This document shows, in pieces, positions 62,096 to 64,000 of a DNA stretch of 64,000 nt; the stretch's first letter is position 1; each line of letters begins with the position of its first letter. The notes beneath the pieces are model-generated. The model ran no database searches. It worked only from the letters and a program-made list of their open reading frames with translations, and had not been told where the DNA came from. The stretch lies in assembly GCA_001023535.1 (NCBI GenBank), contig CP011020.1, forward strand, positions 1,209,001 to 1,273,000. Direction: 5' to 3'. The stretch is from Pseudomonas chlororaphis. GTDB lineage: Bacteria; Pseudomonadota; Gammaproteobacteria; Pseudomonadales; Pseudomonadaceae. The position numbers and the translations under genes are program-made.

Positions 62096-64000
<1,905 letters not shown>

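Overview
The window is a high-GC stretch of a fluorescent Pseudomonas chromosome (P. fluorescens group). Gene content and order largely match the P. aeruginosa core segment dnaB-rplI-rpsR-rpsF-rlmB-rnr-purA-hisZ-hflCKX-hfq-miaA-mutL-amiB-tsaE-nnr-queG-orn-rsgA-motAB-psd-serB-parC-parE-cpdA-nudF-thiC. The intergenic spaces hold REP/REPIN palindromes of the types typical of this group. Most genes run on the minus strand and many overlap by 1 to 13 nt, so they probably form long operons.

Left part (1-8.9 kb): the 5' end of a Nudix gene; a three-gene set coding for a transglutaminase-DUF2126 protein, a fused ATP-grasp/alpha-E protein and a second transglutaminase (a predicted, biochemically unassigned peptide-ligation system); then a two-gene ATGA-coupled cassette with a glycine-rich hydrophobic protein and a four-helix membrane protein. 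That pair looks like a pore-forming toxin with its immunity protein. 8.9-28 kb: ygiQ, dnaB, the S6-S18-L9 ribosomal operon, rlmB/rnr, two identical tRNA-Leu(CAG) genes with matching promoters, a chemoreceptor, purA/hisZ, and hflC/K/X-hfq.

28-48.6 kb: the dense nnr-tsaE-amiB-mutL-miaA-hfq-hflX-hflK-hflC run, queG, a TRIC-type channel, orn, rsgA, the flagellar stator genes motAB with a sigma-28-like promoter, an HDOD protein, a rhodanese, psd, a FimW-like protein (fimX, which sits next to it in P. aeruginosa, is missing), serB and an AhpA/YtjB membrane protein.

48.6-64 kb: a PqiC-like lipoprotein, parC, an aspartic protease, a phytase-esterase-like protein, parE, a YqiA esterase, a repeat-flanked island carrying one DUF6124 gene behind a highly structured leader, cpdA, a DUF1249 protein, nudF, an RsiV-like lipoprotein, the thiamine-precursor transporter cytX and thiC.

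The strongest candidates for new biology are the putative effector-immunity pair at 7.3-8.7 kb and the symmetric island at 56.2-57.7 kb, whose leader RNA can form mutually exclusive helices that bury the ribosome binding site. All assignments come from reading the sequence and from memory of families; no database search was run.
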